In this document: one piece after another, positions 60,791-64,000 of the stretch
Layout of the letters: each line of letters starts with the position of its first letter
Position numbering within the stretch: the stretch's first letter is position 1
Assembly: GCF_028769735.1 (NCBI RefSeq)
Contig: NC_088177.1
Location: forward strand, 27,948,599 to 28,012,598
Direction: 5' to 3'
Length of the DNA: 64,000 bases
Source of the DNA: Zonotrichia leucophrys gambelii
Lineage: Eukaryota > Chordata > Aves > Passeriformes > Passerellidae
Notes under the pieces: generated by a model
The model's input: only the letters and a program-made list of their open reading frames with translations
What the model was told of the DNA's origin: nothing
Databases searched by the model: none
Made by a program: the position numbers and the translations under genes

Positions 60791-63710
60791 CTTGTGGAGA
60801 GCACATTTTAATAAATAATAAACAGGAAATCCAACTTTCTTTATTTCTTTTATTTTTTGTTTTTGAGTTTGCTCATGCTCTGTTGCTGTTGAAGATAAAT
60901 GCCCCTGCTAAATGGGAATAAAAAACTGATGTATGTTCATGGGCTCTGAGATAGCATTCAAAGCAGTTACAGGTTGTTTTGTTAACCATGACTTTCAGTT
61001 TTACTCTTGAGACAGGACTGGCACAGCAATAAATTCAAACTTCAACATTCACAGTATTTCTGGTTCTGATGAATAGACACAGCAAGCCTAGCTATTTTTT
61101 AATATTCCTACTATGATGAAATAAGTTTAGCTGAATGATTCTGGAGAGATGAGCAATTTTGGCATACTGAGCAAGGAAAAGGGAACTGTACGATGCTAAG
61201 TAAGTGATTCACTGATTAAACTACAGAAATTATGCCTCAGGTGGTGCTGTAGTTGGAATTTCCTGTAAAACTGTGTTCTTTTCATAATATAGCTGATACA
61301 CATGAAGCAATATAAAAGCTTCAGTGATTCAAATTCAGGCATTTGTACACACATTTCCAAAAGTCTTGCCCTATTTTTCAGGTGCTAAAATAGAGGCTGA
61401 GGAAAGTTGCTGGAGTAGTATTGTGATCTAGCAGACAGTGAGTCTAGTCAGATGAGATTACAAGGTGGTCTTGTAAAAGGGTTAAATTTTGAGAAAGTAT
61501 TGGGGAAAACCAGAAAGGATTTATTAGTGTATTTGAAATTGTTTTCTGTTCAGACAGTAGAAGATTGATGACATAGCAGCAGCTTTCTTTTTTGCAATGA
61601 ATCTAGACCTCTCAAGCATGTTCATATTCTGTGGTAGAATCTGTTGGATATCTGTCCACAAAACTCCAGATCATTATAGCTGAAAAACTTAGACTGGAAA
61701 AATGAGTGTCATGTTAAGAAGAACCCATTGTTTTCCAAGTCTCTTGTTCCAAGACTTAGTTTGACAAGTTCAAAACAGCCCTCCTGTGAATACATTACAA
61801 GAATCTGAAAAATTTGAGCTCAAGTCCTCTGTCTTTAACTATGCTGGTTCTTTACTCTCAGATATTTTACAAACTAGCTACTGGTTTAAAATTGTTCCTG
61901 GTGAGCACTTTGGTAGGAATATATGTGTGAAAATGCTCTGTAGAGTCCCCCAGCTGCCTGCAAACAGAACTAAATGAACAGCAGAATTCTGGGGTTTAAT
62001 TTTTTGTGTTCTGGAAAACTCTCCCATGGACAAACCAACTACATGACATTTCAGCCTGCTTTAAGAAGGTGAAGGTTAGTAACTGGGAGAAAAAAAAAGA
62101 TAATTATGATAAAAGTTGACACCCAATCTAAATAAATATTTGAAAGCTCTTTGAAAAATTTGACAGGATGCAATTGTTAATGTAGGAATCTATTCCATGC
62201 AAAGTAAGGTGCTGAATGCTGACGTATTTCCATTGAGTGACATGAGTCCATCTCAGTTCTGGTACCTGCTTGACACAGCGTAATAAAAGAAGAAGAAAGA
62301 GTTGGCTGAACAAAACATGGAATTGTTTGGTTCTATTAAGAAATGTCACCATTTATCTAAGTAAAACTATTAAGCCATAACCTGCATCTTTTCTTTCACC
62401 TTGGTGTGTGTCAAGGGTAAAAGTTCAACCCAATCCTTTTCATGTATATAATCATGGAGTGCAGTTAATTACAATCTTTTTAAAAGAGTCTATTAAGAAA
62501 TCATAGCAGATGAACAACCACTAAAGTAGAAAATCCAATGCATTAAGAATTACAGGCTTGCCATATAAACTTTAAAAAGCATTTAACAACACTTAGAAGA
62601 ACATTAAGAGCAACTTATGTGTTGTGGCAGTATTCACAGAAATGAAAATTAGAGGAAAAAAGTACTGTAACTGTACCAAGCTGGCGTTCTTCTCATTGAG
62701 AGAACATTGACTATCACTGTGGAGCAAGGAAAGCCTTTGCATGATGTTTTGACAAAATGGCTGATGTTAAATAATAGTTCACAAATTAGTAAGTGACTAC
62801 ACAGTACTGCAGTGTAGTTGTTTGTGTGGAAAAATGTTTTGCCTTTCACTAAATGAATACAAAATAATAGAAGAAACCCAAACTAATCTATTGTCCTAGA
62901 GGGAGATAAAGTGGGTCTAACTAAGTTATCTGAGTTCTTACGTAGCACTGCAGCTGCCACAAAGCAGCCCTAGCAGGCTAAAGCAGCTAAAGCATTGGGC
63001 AGTTGAGGCCTGTTGGATATTGCAGGTACCTAAACAGCGGGTGCATCAAGCACAGATGTGGAGGAGCTCGGTGAGGGAGGAAGAGTTGTCTGAAACAAAA
63101 ATGTACATTTGCAAACATGACTGTAACAAGAGCCATGCAAGCTTAGGTTGAAGACCTGCCTGTCTGTCTCTTGGCATAGGTCAGTAGGGGATGGCAGAGT
63201 GTGAAACGCCCCAAGTGTGGAGCTCTGCAGGAGCTGCAGACTGAGGCAGCAACAGGGTGCACCCACACCACCACAAGCTCTGCAGGACAGGCTGCAGTGC
63301 TCAGCTGGGTGTTTAGTTTCCAAAGAAATGAAACCCTTTGCAGTGTGTAAAGCCATTGGATGAGAAATAGGAAAGTTTTAACTGATTGCCATAATATCTA
63401 GCCATTGAAGCAGGTTTAGGGAGAGCCTTTTTTTAATTCAGTGGAGAATTGTTAGCTATTAGCTGGAAATATGCTAATGGATCTAATAGGAATAAAATAA
63501 GAAAGTTTGAACCATTTCTATGGAATCCTATCACGTTTAATAGGCAGTGATAATCCTTCTATAGTTTTCTTAATCACTGTCAACTTCTAGAGAAGTAATA
63601 TTTTTCTACTGTCAAATTTCATAGATTGGAAATGTCTTAAAATTGTAATTTCCAATAAATTTATGTAGACTTTTTCATAGGAATGCATATATTGCTATGA
63701 GTACTCAATA

Positions 63711-63760
63711 GAAAGTTTTTAAAAGGAAAAAATTAGAAAGTTTTTAAAAGGAAAAAAATA
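63711..63760. repeat. 25-bp tandem duplication
   Basis: GAAAGTTTTTAAAAGGAAAA occurs at 63711-63730 and again at 63736-63755, a 25-base period with near-identical copies. It is an A/T-rich local duplication. Confidence 0.9.
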
Positions 63761-64000
63761 TTAAAGTAGAGCCTTCTAAGACACAGTCTTCATGGAATCA
63801 TTCAGTGAAAAGAGTCTTGCTTATGGTACCTTGAAAAATGTTCTGTCAGAAGAAAATATTGTATTTAAGAGAGAGATTAAGAGAATGGTAATCTTTATTG
63901 GGAAAGGAAAAAATATGTTTTTTTTGTTTGGTTGGAGTTGTTTTTTTTGAAAGGCTCAAAATTCCAAGTGGAAAGAGAGACCTGGTGCATCCTGGCAATA

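Larger units (their letters stand above)
59726..64000 (+). other. presumed first intron, distal part of window
   Basis: AT-rich noncoding DNA. The GC-richer patch at 60395-60790 and another near 63000-63350 have no recognised homology. A sequence around 61360-61440 vaguely resembles MIR in reverse but is too weak to call. No second exon was recognised before the window end. Confidence 0.45.

Noticed and set aside
61260..61440. Possible third MIR-type SINE in reverse (CTATTTTTCAGGTGCTAAAATAGAGGCTGAGG)
   Set aside because: Only one loosely matching block; the core motif is not readable. Too weak to annotate.
1..64000. tRNA, rRNA, known microRNA hairpins and CRISPR arrays
   Set aside because: None recognised on either strand. 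The only Pol III-like boxes (51.9 kb) do not fold as a tRNA, and there are no regularly spaced identical repeats with unique spacers.

Overview
This 64 kb window looks like bird nuclear DNA. It is AT-rich, with no bacterial-style gene packing and no long believable open reading frames. Its interspersed repeats are the avian kind: CR1 LINE fragments near 17.9-19.3 kb and 26.3-26.6 kb, very old MIR/CORE-type SINE copies at 57.8 and 59.6 kb, and short old palindromic repeats of a type common in sauropsid genomes. I saw no Alu, L1 or other mammal-specific repeat.

Layout. From 1 to about 29.8 kb the sequence is noncoding: intergenic, or intron of an unseen gene. The clearest structure there is a composite CR1 insertion (17.92-19.30 kb), in which a 3'-end piece on the minus strand abuts a reverse-transcriptase piece on the plus strand, with a perfect 13-bp hairpin at the join. 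A CpG island at about 29.81-30.80 kb is the one strong promoter signal. Just downstream is a candidate first exon, ending in a consensus splice donor (exon end 31017). It carries a 14-codon uORF in strong Kozak context and a second frame that stays open into the donor. From 31018 to the window end the sequence reads as the start of a long (at least 33 kb) first intron, because I could not find a second exon. I do not recognise the gene, so no symbol is given. A large first intron with repeat-poor blocks of mixed composition is typical of developmental regulators, but that is inference.

Within the presumed intron, the most striking direct observation is an inverted duplication. About 125 bp at 42653-42778 recurs in reverse at 44597-44720 at about 95% identity, giving a 2.07 kb unit that could fold into long double-stranded RNA if transcribed. 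Other structures are a palindrome-containing AT minisatellite (41.4-41.5 kb), a 35-nt perfect purine/pyrimidine alternation (49.95 kb), an isolated CpG-rich islet with tRNA-promoter-like boxes (51.7-52.0 kb), two MIR-type SINEs either side of a candidate conserved regulatory block (58.4-59.05 kb), and several homopolymer, GT-rich and tandem repeats.

Only one protein-coding remnant is identifiable by homology (the CR1 reverse transcriptase). One regulatory/exonic locus is supported by composition plus splice signal. The rest is noncoding DNA whose function cannot be judged without alignment to other birds or RNA data.
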